From Chara braunii (taxonomy: Eukaryota > Streptophyta > Charophyceae > Charales > Characeae), in assembly GCA_003427395.1 (NCBI GenBank), contig BFEA01000191.1, positions 542,859-580,462 of the forward strand: a stretch of DNA of 37,604 nt, read 5' to 3'. The stretch's first letter is position 1. Each line of letters begins with the position of its first letter. Both the position numbers and the translations under genes were made by a program. Of the stretch, positions 18,877 to 30,131 are shown piece after piece. The notes below the pieces were generated by a model that was not told the origin of the DNA, did not search any database, and worked only from the letters and a program-made list of their open reading frames with translations.

Positions 18877-19949
18877 TGTCGGAGGGCGTGGTGTCTCGGC
18901 CCTCCTCTGCGTACTAAGTCCCTGCCTGGTGTCGGCCTCTTACTCCGATGTTGCTACCCGTAGGTAAGTCCTCNAGCCTCTACGACCCCTAGTACCCGGT
19001 CTGTGTCNGGTGTGGGCTAGTCCTGTTGATGCCTGCCTCAGCAAAAAGAGGGGTGCGCCACAGGACTTTCCTTTGGTCCACGCAGGCTCGGCGCCTTGNC
19101 GTACAGCAGAGCACAACCGGCCTGCGGCCATGGTAGTCGTCGGGTTCGCCCTGGGATGCGAAAGTAGTGGGACCGGCGCAGTCTTTTCTACTGCGCGCCG
19201 AATGCCCTCTAACCAGGCTATGGGTTAGGTGCACAGGGCAGAAGTCATTGTCAAAAGAGAGAAAGAAAAAGGAAAATAAAACGTCGAATTTGAACTCGTT
19301 TTTAGTTCGGGGAAAACCCCGTGGCTTCAGGCCACTGTGATGTTACGATTTCCTTACCTTTTCTGATTTTGCTGTTACTATTATTATTATTATTATTATT
19401 GTTGTTACTTAATTTTTTTGTTTCAATTTCCCCTTGTTGGCCNGTCATTTCGCGGGAAGGCCAACGGTTCGAATTCTGAGTTCGGTGGTCCACGGCCNAA
19501 GTTGGCCGACCCCACGTATATCGTCTGTGAATGAGCTTCGATTGAGCGCCATGAGGTGAGGCCCCAAAAGGGGGGGGGCGACCCGCGGCCGCATTGGTAG
19601 GAAGCCTATCACCCTCCATGGAGGGTCATAAGCCCCCTCCTTGCCATCGGACACGGGTACCCGACGGGGATAGGCCGAAGCTGTATTTTAAAAGGGGAAA
19701 TGTGATCGTTGGTATCCCGTTATGGGACCACCACCTCAGAATTGTAGTTGCCTCACAGTGAGACGAAGCGACATGGGCCGATAATAGAAGGCCTGTAGAT
19801 ATTGCGGCCGTAAGTTCTTTTTTTTTGTTTTCCTTTGTGTAAAACTCCAATTTTAAAAATTATCCCATTATTTTCGAATTTTCACTAAGTCTGGAAGGCT
19901 ACCCCAAGCTCCCCGTTTAGAGCACTGGGATCTGGGTATGAGGCAGGTC

Positions 19950-19957
19950 TATAAGAG
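19950..19957 (+). promoter_or_regulatory. Candidate TATA box, 3' LTR
   Basis: This is the same TATAAGAG as at 2001-2008, in a nearly unchanged context. In this LTR it would drive transcription outward through ORFs C, B and A and into the right flank. Confidence 0.35.
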
Positions 19958-20116
19958 ACGAGGGAGCCTGACTATCAGAGAGCTGGCTGTGGGTGTCTGC
20001 GGGTTATCTTGTTATCTTGATGTCACTAGTCTGGGGCCAGAGGGCAGAAGTGAGGGCTAGTGTGAGTCATTCAAGTGCACGCACTTGGGAAAAAGGCTAG
20101 GCTATTCCGAGCGGCT

Positions 20117-20737
20117 ATGGCGGACCGAAATGGCCTGCGCGGTTACCGGCCGCGATATACGAGGTATTCCTGGATGTGGGAGGGAGAGGACCAGAAGGGC
20201 ACCGTGGTGGAAACTATACTGACCTACGGTAAGCCTGACGGGGAGGTGAGGCTAAAAGTTAACGTGTGTGGTGGTAGGGAGGAGGAAATGAGGAGGGACG
20301 AAGGACTGCAGGCCGCTGTTCCCGAGGCGCGCAACAGGGTCGAGCGGAGGTGCAGGCGAGACGGGGTGACTGCAAGTATGCGGGTAACGGTCACCTATCA
20401 CGAGAACGACTCGTCAACTGGGACCACGACAAGAGAGGTACAGCACAATGACCGGGCGGATGTCCAGTCCTGGCATGGGCTGGACCAGATCCGCCGAAAC
20501 CACCCGCTGGCGGGACCAGTGGAGGACGGGCCCGAGGCCAGTTCGGCCCAGGGCAGAGCGAGGCCAGCGGGGGACAGGACCATTGAACGTAGAGGCTAGT
20601 GGTATGGGGGACTGAACCCGAGACGGGGGCGGATATACACGCGCGACAGGTGGACGTTCGAGGGCAAGGGTGCGGAGAAAAGGTCAAAGAGAGTCAAGGC
20701 GAGAGAGCGAGACACAAAGGAAAAAGAAATGCAATAA
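20117..20737 (+). pseudogene. LTR ORF C, 3' copy (one stop)
   Basis: This is the better-preserved copy of ORF C: 206 codons from ATG 20117 to TAA 20735 with a single in-frame TAG at 20597-20599. An upstream in-frame ATG at 20075 is possible, but MADRNGLRGYRPRY is the start shared by both LTRs. Segments are YSWMWEGED, VETILTYGKPDGEVRLKVNV (about residues 32-50), an acidic/Arg-rich middle, a Ser/Thr-rich piece (TYHENDSSTGTTTREV), and a very basic end KRSKRVKARERDTKEKE resembling a nuclear or nucleic-acid-binding tail. Family unrecognised. Confidence 0.45.
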
Positions 20738-21684
20738 GGTTGACGTCAATGGCTGTCTATGCTCTCTGGTGGTGTGAGCATACTACGGTCGTCAGAGGAG
20801 AGAGAAAGGGCTCGATGCGTGGAAAGGTGGGTGCGCAAGAAAGGGGGAAACTCTCAAGGTCATCACGTCAACTCTGATTCCCAGGCGTAGGAGGCTGGGC
20901 ACGTGTGCTAGCAAGTGGGGAGGAAAGGGCGCATGAGCACAACTTGTCAGTTGTACTTTGTTGTCGACGCCACGTGTCTTTCTTGAGTTGGGGCATTACA
21001 TACCACAGAGAAGAGGTAAGAGCTGCCAGAAAGTGAGCATGGCAATGGTAAATCGAAAAAGGATCAGCGCGCCTTCCATGGACAACTCCCACTGATGAGG
21101 GAGACTCAACACACCTACCCTGATCATTATTGCTACAAGCTAGAGACGCGAGTGCAGACAACTGTGCGAGCGGAGAGTGGGAGGGGTCTCTCTCTCGCTG
21201 TCTTTAAAGACGATCTCGCTTCCTCGGTTGGTGCTCTCGCCCCGAACAACCATCTGCTTTGTCATCTGCGCGTGACCTTCAACCGGTCACCAAGCAAGAA
21301 TCAACCAAACCAGCAAACTTGCGAAGGTGAGTTGCTGCTACAGAGCTCCTGCTTCAGTGTTGGCGCAGGCAGGGAGCTAGATTGTGCTCCTCGGGAGTGC
21401 TAGCCGACTTGGTTCTGCCCCTTACGCTCGCGCAGCAGAGGATGCCTGAGGACTCAGGTTGGAGGACCAAGGGGGATTAAGTACGGAACAAGGGGGGTCC
21501 CTGTCTTTTGCCAGCCTACTAAGAGAATTAATAGACATCGTTATCAACGGTTATTGAAGCGCTTCTCCATAATCGCTCGACCGAGTCTTCAGATAAGATG
21601 TTGACTATCGTGAATAATTTCCTTTTGTTTCCATTAATTCAGTTCCTCTCCTAATGACTCTAATTAGTTTAATTAGCCTGAATG

Positions 21685-21793
21685 ATCGATGTTAACCGAT
21701 CATGTAATTTTCTCTAACTAGTTCGAACGATCAGTGCTAACTGATCATGTAAGTTGTCTAACTGATTTGAACGATTAGTGCTAACTGATCATG
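21685..21793. repeat. Three spaced palindromes, 3' LTR
   Basis: This is the counterpart of 3796-3906, again with three dyads (ATCGATgttaaccGATCAT, GATCAGTgctaACTGATC, GATTAGTgctaACTGATC). In the third unit both arms still nearly pair despite base changes, so the dyad symmetry is kept in both LTRs. Confidence 0.7.
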
Positions 21794-22104
21794 CTGCATT
21801 GCGATAAGGTTCAGGTCCTCTGCAGGCTGAGTAAACGGTGGAACAAGGGAAGCCTCAATGCATAAAAGTGATCTAAAATGTGCGGGGTCTAAGTGATTAG
21901 TATGGGTGAGAAAGGTGGGTATTCTTGGTGCTGGCATGTTTTCACACTTGCCTACTAGATGTACTACTTGCACAGAATGGTTCACTCGATTACCTGGCAA
22001 AGCCGAAGAGTTATGCAATCTTCAATCTTCATATTGTGTTTTTAAATCTTGTAGAGACGGAGACCTCAAATGCAGTTAGGATCCTGGTTTTTCTCTTCCC
22101 GCTC

Positions 22105-22386
22105 CGTGTGAATGCACTATATGACTGTATAGTGTTCGCACAGTGTGAATGCACTGTGTGACTGCACTGTGTTCCCGCACAGTGTGAACGCACTGTGTGA
22201 TTGCATTTTGTGACCCCACCGTGTGAATGCACTGCGTGAGTGCATTGTGTGACTGCTTCGTGTGATTGCACCGTGTGACTGCACCATGCGACTGCTTCGT
22301 GTGAATGCACCATGTGACTGCATCGTGTGACTGCACAGTGCGATTGCTTCGTGTGACTGCACCGTGCGATTGCTTCGTGTGACTGC
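22105..22386. repeat. 12-bp minisatellite, 3' LTR
   Basis: This is the same GTGTGACTGCAC/T array as at 4203-4500, slightly shorter, with different unit variants. The array has been changing since insertion. Confidence 0.88.
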
Positions 22387-23565
22387 ATGAGGGTGTGAGC
22401 GCGTTGACTTGCATATGCTCACCTGATTGAATGGTTGCCTATAGTGGTAAGAGTTCGATTGTGCCATCAAATAAATCGAGTGCGTGACAGTGTAAGCCTG
22501 CAAATGCCTGTGCGAATATTTTGCGAGTCTGATGACTGCAGACAGGCATTTGATTGATTATGCGGGTCTATTCCTGGGCCCACTGAGTAGGTTTGTATGT
22601 CAAAAGGGAACTGTAGAAATGATTTCCATTGGCTGTGTTCTATGCCTTGACCTTTTATTGGATGGGGAAAAGAAAGTCAGTAATGAGGAGAATCTCTTAT
22701 GTCCTCGCTAAATTCGTACTTGACGGTGACTAAGTGTCTATTTGCCTGGGCTGTGGTAAGGTGCAACTCAATGGAAAGTAATCTGAGTACCTCATTATAG
22801 TCGACAGGGCTTTAATCAGGATGTGAGAAAGCGTTGCTTGCACTATCTTTTTTTTGTTTCTCTAGAGAACTCTTGCCTCAGTTCACCTCTATGTAATCGA
22901 TGGCAACGTAAGCACTAGGGCAGTTTTCTCAGAGCCCTCGTTCTTACCTGTTCACTAAACTTGAGTGCAGGTTGGTCGAATGCCAGGAAACAGAGCTTTT
23001 AGGTGAAAGACTCGAGCTCTGAGCTCTGGCTATACCGGGTTCTCAGTTAGAGTGGTGTATGAGTGGCTGAGGTGACGATGTTCATTTATGCTTGGACTAA
23101 CGGTGTAATGGGGCCTACCAAGTCGCGCTCTGACTCACCTTGAGCTCATAGTCTCCGCCTTTGGGCTAAAGTTCAGATCAGACGAGCCCTTGCCTGAGTG
23201 TCGGCACTTGTAGACCCTGCATGCAGTACAGCAATCAAAGCTCGTAAACTAGCAAGGAATCTTCAACTTGACCACTATCTCGTGTGGGGTACAGACCCCT
23301 TTCCCCCTTAACGGATCTATTTAATCCTCCAAACAACAAGTTTTATTATTGGTCATTTTAATAGATCTATTCCCCACAGTCATCTGTCTGATCCATGTAA
23401 TTTTATTTGTTTACTCTAGGGTTTAATTTGGACATGACTGAGAATCGGTGTCCTAATTAAGTGAAAACACTACGACCAAGTCTCGTGAGAAATGTTAACA
23501 GTCCACTGCATCCCGATGTGTCCCTGCAAATCCAAGACAGGGTCATGAGAGGGGTGCGATAATCA

Positions 23566-23817
23566 ATGGAGAGCAGCGACAAGGTGAGGATGACCTATGC
23601 CCTCCATCTGGACAAAAGGGATGACTGGGAGGAGAAAGCCATGGAAAGAATTTCATACATCTTAGGGCTGATGAAAAAAAGGATGTTAAAAATAGTGAGA
23701 AATTAGAAGTTTGTGCCATACACTGTCTACTTCCACGAGTTGGACGGTCGGCTATACAGCACCTTCTCATGTGTAGAGACAGTGGACCGGGCAAGAGTGG
23801 TCCTTAGCGACCAATAG
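23566..23817 (+). pseudogene. LTR ORF B, 3' copy (one stop)
   Basis: It has the same start and end as 5706-5957, with TAG at 23704-23706 where the other copy has CAG. The remainder (YTVYFHELDGRLYSTF...VDRARVVLSDQ) is nearly unchanged. Confidence 0.5.
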
Positions 23818-24075
23818 TAAGTGTAAAAAAAAGGAGAGGGGGTTGTCGACAGTGCCGTGTCAAATGCAGTGAAGGGCGGACCAGTGAGGATAGTGCATGT
23901 GGTGATTTTGAGAATCAGCACTCATGCACTGTTCAACTATGCATTCAATTAGTATTTAAGAGTCCGAGCATTCATCACGGATTGGATATCACTATTCACG
24001 CCGAGGTCGGTCGTTCTTCTCAGTCTCTTGGGCTCTAAAGCCCAGCTTTTGGAGATCCGTAATCTGACCGGCAAA

Positions 24076-24180
24076 CAACCAGAAACCAGACTCAGACAAC
24101 CAGAAACCAGACTCAGACAATTACAAACCAGACTCAGACAACCAGAAGCCAGACTCAGATAACCAGAAACCAGACTCAAC
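24076..24180. repeat. 21-bp tandem repeat, 3' LTR
   Basis: This is the counterpart of 6296-6400: about five units around accagaaaccagactcagac. Confidence 0.85.
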
Positions 24181-24657
24181 GACGTACGGCCCTGGAACTC
24201 AGAGTTGTTAGTATTGATCAGCACTCGACGGTGTTTTCAGTGTGTAGTGCTCAGCGCTGTTGATAGTGACCGAGCAGCATGCAATTAATTTACAGGCAAT
24301 ATTCAACCAGTGTTAAAGGGAATCTCAATCAGTTCTTTAATCAGTTCTTTTATCATACCTTTAATCAGTTCCTAAAACAACTCTTCAAATAGTTCTCCAA
24401 CCAGTTCTCCAATCAGTTTTATCAATCAGCGACCAACTACCAATCGATCAGCTATCAACCACCTATCAGTCAGTGATCGATTATTTATCAATCAGCTTCA
24501 AGAAACAGCATTTAAGCAAGTGTCCGGGGGCTCGCCAATCCATTAGTGATTGACGTTCATTCAGCGGGCAACATTTGATTTGACCTTCAGCGGAGACCTG
24601 TCAATCAAAAATCAGTCTTTTCTCTCCCTGTTAGGAAGTAACTATTTATCCAAACAT

Positions 24658-25206
24658 ATGAGAGAGATCAACCCCATCACAGTTGACCAGTCGGTCCTTG
24701 ACAGCCTCAATTTGATCGCTGTCAAAGAGAGCTTCCCCTACAAGTATGTTAGGATTGATGGGTTCAGGCGTGAAGATCTGTCTATCTTCGTTGTTTTTAC
24801 TGAGTTCGCGAAGGGTACAGTCAATGATCTGCGGATCTTCCTGAAAAAGAGGAATGAGACACATCCTCATTTTGATGCAGTTTGGGCCGCAGCAGCCGGG
24901 TTTGTACAATGGAAGGCTGAGAGACTCCAGGGGGGCACAAAGCTAGTCTATAGCTTTGGTCCTAAGCTTTTCATTGACTACCCCAAACCTCCGGTCCCTT
25001 ACTATCTTACTGACGACTCTTATTGGGGTGGACTCGTGGACTTGGCCAAGAGATACATATCGTCTGCAGAGATCGATTATGAGGCAGTGACTGAGCCCTC
25101 TGAGTTTCCACATCTCAGGAGAGGCATTTTCTCTCAGTCATATCTCCCCACTCTATGGAAGGAATTTTGTGTCATTGTTGACTTCCCCATCATCGGACTT
25201 GGCTGA
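24658..25206 (+). pseudogene. LTR ORF A, 3' copy (C-terminus truncated)
   Basis: It starts with the shared MREINPITVDQ at 24658; the open frame extends upstream to 24550 but only in this LTR. It stops at 25204 with TGA where the other copy has TGG (GLGWKCLEL), losing about 46 residues. All family motifs (FPYKYV, VVFTEFAKG, GFVQWKAERL, YYLTDDSYW) are present. The many differences from the 5' copy are mostly amino-acid-changing, as expected of neutral decay. Confidence 0.55.
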
Positions 25207-25605
25207 AAATGTTTGGAACTAACAGGCTTCAGGTGGCTCTATTTTCAGAAGCCACAGACTCAGAGAGTACGGAGGCATGACAAGAAGCTCAAACGACAGA
25301 CAACAAAATAAGAGATTGAGTGTGAAGTTAGAGGGATGAGTGAGGACTCTTGATTGGTGTTGGCCATGCTCTCTTCCATAAGTACTTCCTGAGACTATTA
25401 TGAGTTTTCATTCTTCCCTCATTCATTTGACTTTGTCTTTTCTCGAGTCAGTCAGTCTTGCCCCTTGCTTTGTTCTTGCTTGATGATTGTTTTTGTAGAT
25501 GATTTTGTCACAGTTTTCAAAATCAGATTGACATAATTGATGCATGTTTAGCACTCCACAATTTTACGATTATTATCTGCATGATTCTCTGTTGTTCCGA
25601 ATCAA

Positions 25606-25611
25606 AATAAA
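25606..25611 (+). promoter_or_regulatory. Possible polyadenylation signal in the 3' LTR
   Basis: AATAAA lies about 170 bases before the LTR end. The matching position in the left LTR reads AATATAAAAG. Placement near the LTR end is plausible for a 3' processing signal, but the hexamer is common in such AT-rich DNA. Confidence 0.25.
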
Positions 25612-25781
25612 AGATTCCTAAGACCGTAGTTGAAGGGTCGCGCTCGAAGTCGGACGCACACAACAGGAAGGGATTTGCTTTAATTAATTTAGTTTATTTA
25701 TTGCAATCGCAAACAAAACCCTGCGTGACAGTCTGTTAGCTTTCCAGTCGCCTAAAGTGATCCGATTAGAAAAAGTGCGAT

Positions 25782-25786
25782 ACCGT
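25782..25786. repeat. Target-site duplication, right copy (ACCGT)
   Basis: This is identical to 884-888. It sets the end of the right LTR at 25781, so the LTR reads TG...GAT or GAC rather than the textbook TG...CA. If the left LTR is instead read through to CA at 8026, the duplication would be one base out of register. Confidence 0.8.
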
Positions 25787-26420
25787 GCTACATGACAAGA
25801 AGAAGGCAAAAGAACTCCGGCATAAGGCAAATCGCACAACTACCGATGATGGCGATCCTCGGACTGAAATGAAATGTGAGAGNGGGGNGGGGGGGGGGGG
25901 GACTTGCGAAACCGTATTACTACTCATGTTACACGGCAAGAAGAAGGCAAGAGAACTCCGACTTCAGCATACTGATGGTTAATGCATCTATCCTGTGGAC
26001 TAGGCGAAGTACAAAGCAGATGAATAGAGATGTCCTGCTATGCCATTATGTGCAACAAGAGAGACAATGTCAAGCAAAAAAATAGTGAATCTATCCTACC
26101 GGCAGAATCAAATCAAGAGCACACGAATTCGGATTTTCACATTCTCTCTACAACTATGGAGAAACAGAGGAGCCAAAAGTGTGAGGCTATCTTTTTCCTT
26201 CGCAAATCCATTATATGCAACGAAGAGCAGAAGAGGTCACATTTCAACATGCCATCAATCAACGCATCTAACCTTCTACAAGAGTTCTAATAAAAAACTT
26301 CTAATATGTCACATTCATGTATACACACTTCAATTATGGGAAGAACTGAACAGCCAAAATACTTCGAATTGAAGTCTGCTCTTGTTGCATGCTCTACCAC
26401 TGCCCACAGCAGTGCCACAT
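25787..26420. repeat. Right flank: degenerate tandem repeat interrupted by the retrotransposon
   Basis: Words such as aagaagaaggca...gaactccg recur at about 25797 and 25938 (roughly 140 bp apart). GCCAAAA near a gaa-rich stretch recurs at about 26170 and 26350. Gcgaaacc...actac occurs here and on the left flank. The G-run at 25884-25900 contains two unresolved bases. No gene is visible. Confidence 0.5.
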
Positions 26421-26423
26421 GGA

Positions 26424-26693
26424 TAGTTATGTGAGTGTATAGAACCAAAACTACAGCCAGATACTCTTCGTTATTTCAACCAGGCCTGATGAGTCAGGAT
26501 TTTCCCTTGGAGTTGCAGACAGCACTCCCACAGGTAACACAACACTCCCACTGCCTGTGCTGACACTGCTGCTATCCTCCACGTAGTCCTTTGAGCACAG
26601 AGTGATAGTGTAGTTCGTGTAATTGGTGTACTTGGTAAAATGATGGATACCATTCGTGCAGCCCTGATAGGATGCCATAGTCCCTGAGCACAA
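26424..26693 (-). pseudogene. Possible exon fragment with fibronectin-III-like sequence
   Basis: A minus-strand frame reads FTKYTNYTNYTITLCSKD, a Ser-rich loop, then LPVGVLSATPRENPDSSGLVEITKSIWL. The pattern tkYTNYTITLcs...P.gv.....p..SSglvEI resembles the end of one fibronectin type III domain and the start of the next, with two N-x-T glycosylation sequons. There is no ATG at the start and the ends are undefined, so it could at most be an exon or a decayed piece. This is pattern resemblance only. Confidence 0.22.
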
Positions 26694-26954
26694 AAGGCGC
26701 TCTCTCCCCCAATCAAGGAGGAGGTGGGGCTATGGTACTTTTCTCCGGTCATCAACCATACCCCCGATACCTAGCAGGGTAGGCGAGGTGATGAAAGTAT
26801 AGCGTGGTTTTCACACGACACCTCTCCTTACTCAGCCGCAGACCGGACGTAGCCGCCAGCCGACCGCATAGCGCAGAATTATCGCTACTGCGCTACCTGT
26901 TTGCAACCCCCCCCGGGCACCGAAGGCGGGGGGGGGGAGGGGGGACTACACGAG

Positions 26955-27117
26955 AGTCACAAAATTGAGTTATAATTGCACTACGGGCCAAGATACAGTT
27001 TTGAATTGCAGTTTGGGCTATGTATACAACCCAACTTTCTGGCCAGGTAAGGTGACCGAAGTGCAATTGCAAACTGTATCTTTCCCCATGGTGCAATTAC
27101 AACTTTTTTTTGTGACT
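26955..27117. mobile_element. 163-bp MITE-like inverted-repeat element
   Basis: The two halves are long inverted repeats: the left end begins agtcacaaaattgagtt and includes aagatacagttttgaattgca; the right end carries tgcaattgcaaactgtatctt and ends in ttttttttgtgact. Arms of about 55 bases surround a short centre. No coding capacity exists and no clear target duplication is visible. It sits directly after a G-rich tract. Confidence 0.7.
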
Positions 27118-29020
27118 AGCGGAGCGCGGCGATGGCGCGTCTTGGGACTTTCATTGAGGCGAGGCAGGAGGGGTGTATGGTTGGTAGGGGGTGGTGGATG
27201 CTACGTGGGGAAGGCGTGAGACATATTAGTGTGACTGTGCATGGTGGGGAGGCTGTTGGGTAGGGTATGACGATGCAACGTGCATGGGTGGGTCGTTAAG
27301 GTTACTGTGGAAAGAAGAGAGAGCATGTGTTTTGAAGAGAGGGTGGGCTATTTGTGTCCTTTTTTTTATTGTTATTTTTTTAATAAAACATGATTGAAAA
27401 CTATGGAATTCTCTTTTGTTTTAAGATGATGATGATTAGTATATATAAAAATATAGAAAACTATGCTATGTCAACAATTTTGGCCTCCTAAACCTAAAAC
27501 TATTCCTCACCCTCCCTATACCAGGACACCGCATCTCAGAGACAATGCCAACCTAACCAACGTCAACCATAGCAGTTGACCTCTTCTCGCCACGTAGACT
27601 ATCCTCGGCCCCATGGGTTGTCAAGGCAGCCCCCCTCGGTTTGCCACTAGATTGCTTTCCTCTCTCAGCAAACTCCAGGTCTCTCTATGAGGCCTCATAC
27701 TCCTTCCATTGCAGGTTACAGGGCAACGCCCCAGCTCCGGTCAGCGCCGCTCTGGCATCGGCAAACCAGGGGCACAAAACAGATCAACTCTGCAGATATC
27801 AGTCCAGGTTCGACCATCTCTGAAATCATATATCCCGAATGAGGAAGAAGGCCAGATGCTTCTAAAATTTTTTAGAACACCAGAAAGCTTTATATAACAT
27901 GATTGAAAACTAAGGAATTCCCAAGCACCTGTTGTGTAGATTAATCTTCCCCCTCCCCTCCTTCCCACCCTATGCCAATGCTAGCTCCACCGAAATTGAT
28001 TACCCAGATTGCAGGCATCCCATCTCGGCCCCAACTTGGGACAGTCTCACCTTCCCCCTTCTTATCCCTCAAAGGCATACAGTTCCCTCCCAAAGTATGC
28101 CTCTGCACGCCTTTTACCCTACTCTGCCCCCACTGGGATGTGTACCACCACCCCAACCCAGAATAGGGCAACCCACTAAGTTTGCTCGCACCCCTCCAGG
28201 GATTCACATTCCACCTTGCGTCGCCCTTGCAGAATGGAGCTCTCCTCTTTCTATAATACCATCTTACCAAAAAATACTCAAAACTTGAACACCGGAGGGA
28301 ATCCGAATTATAATTTTTATGCAAAGAATGAACACCAGAAAATTACCAAATTTCTTATACAATCACTGGGAGTGTGTGGAAAAAAATCCTCGTGAAAAAA
28401 AAATTGACGGATAGGGAAGGAATTTAGGAATTAAATCATCCTAAATTTTTCACAGGGAGTTTTAGGTATATAAAAATAACATTTATGTTAGTTAGACAAT
28501 AAATTTCAGGTTTTAAACATAATAAATGTATTGAGACTTTAGTTAGGATATTAGTTAGAGAAACTAGTTAGGATGGTAATGTGATGATGACATTAGTAGT
28601 CATATTGATGATTAATGATTAGATAGCATGATGATAAACTTGCCTCAATAATGATGATAATGAGGATGAGGATGATGATGATAATGATGATAATGACGAC
28701 GAGATTAGTAAACGAAACATATTAATTTAGTAATAATATTTATAAAATAATAACTAGAGAGGAAACATGATAAGCACACCCACACCCCATCCCTCTTTTT
28801 ATCCAGAACCCATCACTCCCTACCCCAGGTCTCATTACCTTCCCCCTGTCCATCCTTCTTTTATCCCCTCCTAACTCTCCCGCCCCCTTCCATACACACC
28901 CTTCTTGTTTGTACTCCCCCCTTCTTCACTTCTTCTCACGAAGTGATAATACATGAGAGGCGAGACAAATAGTGTATGGAGGCAACATGCAGAGAATAAG
29001 AAAAGCAGAAGTAAAAAAAA
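27118..29020. other. Non-coding region
   Basis: No ORF with protein-like features is present. A 22-base block (acatgattgaaaactatggaat, second copy with one change) occurs near 27387 and 27897. GAT-rich tracts occur at 28590-28700. C-rich, pyrimidine-rich stretches at 27940-28200 and 28780-28930 create the long but unconvincing frames seen there. Confidence 0.5.
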
Positions 29021-29404
29021 CTGTCATTTCGTCAAAATGGACATCTTTTATTTTTTGAACGAAATTGAAATCGAGTTTTTTAGCCCAAAACTCGTCAAAA
29101 TTTGTTGTTCCTGAAGGTCCGACGTTTGTAAAACGCTGGACCCCCTGGCTGTACATCGACCTAGATTGAGACCAGGTACCTGCAGACAGTCCTGCCTGGA
29201 GGTGCCTGGTCTCAAGCTAGGTCCATGGAGACCGGGTACCTCGAGGCAGTCATGCCTGGCGGTGCCTGGTCTCAAGCTAGGTCCATGTACAGCCAGGGGG
29301 TCCAGCGTTTAGGAACAACAAATTTTAACGAGTTTTCAGCCAAAAAACTCGGTTTCAATTTCGTTCAAAAAATAAAGAATGTCCATTTTGATGAAATGGT
29401 CGTT
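29021..29404. mobile_element. Foldback element, left copy
   Basis: The whole 384 bp is one large imperfect palindrome centred near 29215. The outer arms pair tcatttcgtcaaaatggac with its complement near 29380-29400. Further in, cgaaattgaaa...gagtttttt, aaaatttgttgttcct and acgctggaccccctggctgt all have mirror partners. Near the centre, gagaccaggtacc and ggtgcctggtctc form smaller nested hairpins. No ORF is present. A related copy, missing its left arm, lies at 34123-34354. Confidence 0.8.
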
Positions 29405-29521
29405 AAAAGAGAGAAGGAGAAAGAAAGGAAGAGGAGAGGAGATAGAAGAATGAGTTCCTAGAGAAAAGGAAAAACATAAATGATGCAACCTACGATGATG
29501 TTGATGATGATGGTGTCTGAC

Positions 29522-29568
<47 letters not shown>

Positions 29569-29720
29569 GGAAACATGACGCCGATATTGCTGCTTCAGAA
29601 ATAAGATGATGTTGAATACGACTACGATTGTCACCACACTACGAGTAGAAAGGTCATCTCGAAAACCACCAGGACACAGGAGCTGAAAAACCCAATAAAG
29701 TACAAGAGAACGTACCATCC
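29405..29720. other. Non-coding gap with a (GAT)n microsatellite
   Basis: About 16 GAT units run at 29521-29568. The poly-Ser frame on the minus strand is a by-product. No other feature is seen. Confidence 0.7.
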
Positions 29721-29736
29721 CGTGAAGCAGAATATA

Positions 29737-29895
29737 GTCAGTCTTGTTGAGGTTCCTATGCCTGAAGGTTCTTGTAACTTTTCAATTTTAAAGCCTGGTA
29801 CAAAAATAATTATAGATAAAGTAACTATGATTCATTTAAACTCTAAACTAGTTATTGAAAAACCTTGGTTACAAATATGTTTCTCCATAAATTAG
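29737..29895 (+). pseudogene. rpl21: Plastid rpl21-like fragment
   Basis: This is a 52-codon open stretch with no start codon. It reads [20 protein letters not shown] then [10 protein letters not shown]. Ribosomal protein L21 has PG-x-x-I-x-L-D-K/R-V-L-M-I followed by a basic segment and the IGKPWL block; the order and spacing fit. Plastid-encoded L21 occurs in charophytes, liverworts and mosses but not in flowering plants, so this fragment is informative about the host. It would correspond to the middle of the protein. Confidence 0.55.
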
Positions 29896-30131
29896 AAAAA
29901 ATATTCATAATTTGTTCATCATTCAATACAGACCATAGAATAATCAATGATAGAAAATAGGACAAATAGGGTTTTTTAGGTCTCATGATCTTTTTTTATT
30001 CTTCTTAATGTGGAAATTAGAACTAATACTCATTTATCTTTTAAAAAGCAACATTCCATCAATTTGATATAAAGAAATATTTACTTATATATATTAATAT
30101 ATTTATCTACTCATATGAATATGAATAGATA

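Larger units (their letters stand above)
889..25781 (+). mobile_element. Very large degenerate Ty3/gypsy LTR retrotransposon
   Basis: This is a complete but inactive LTR retrotransposon of about 24.9 kb. Two long direct repeats (889-8025 and 18877-25781) begin with the same TGTCGG and end at the same point (GTGCGA plus C or T). The element is flanked by the exact 5-bp duplication ACCGT (884-888 and 25782-25786). Between the repeats lie a tRNA-like primer site, a set of small ORFs, gag with a CCHC knuckle, then protease, reverse transcriptase, RNase H and integrase in that order. The PR-RT-RH-IN order defines Ty3/gypsy. No chromodomain is visible after integrase. Together with the tRNA-Asp-like primer site, the pre-gag ORFs and the antisense ORF, this points to the Tat/Athila/Ogre side of the family. 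The lineage call is inference. All coding parts carry stops or frameshifts. Confidence 0.93.
18877..25781 (+). repeat. 3' long terminal repeat, about 6.9 kb
   Basis: This is the partner of 889-8025, with the same order of internal features. It is shorter mainly because of a contracted (ATT)n tract near 19378-19400, a missing block in ORF C and the absence of the 79-bp duplication seen at 5937-6095. Several ambiguous bases (18974, 19008, 19099, 19443, 19498) lie in its first 650 bases. They suggest that reads from related copies were merged there during assembly. Confidence 0.92.

Noticed and set aside
27387-27920. Pair of near-identical 22-base blocks as ends of an unknown element
   Set aside because: Only one short direct repeat, with no inverted ends or target duplication; could be chance or an old duplication.
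29458-29718. Minus-strand ORF with a poly-Ser run
   Set aside because: It is a translation of the (GAT)n microsatellite.
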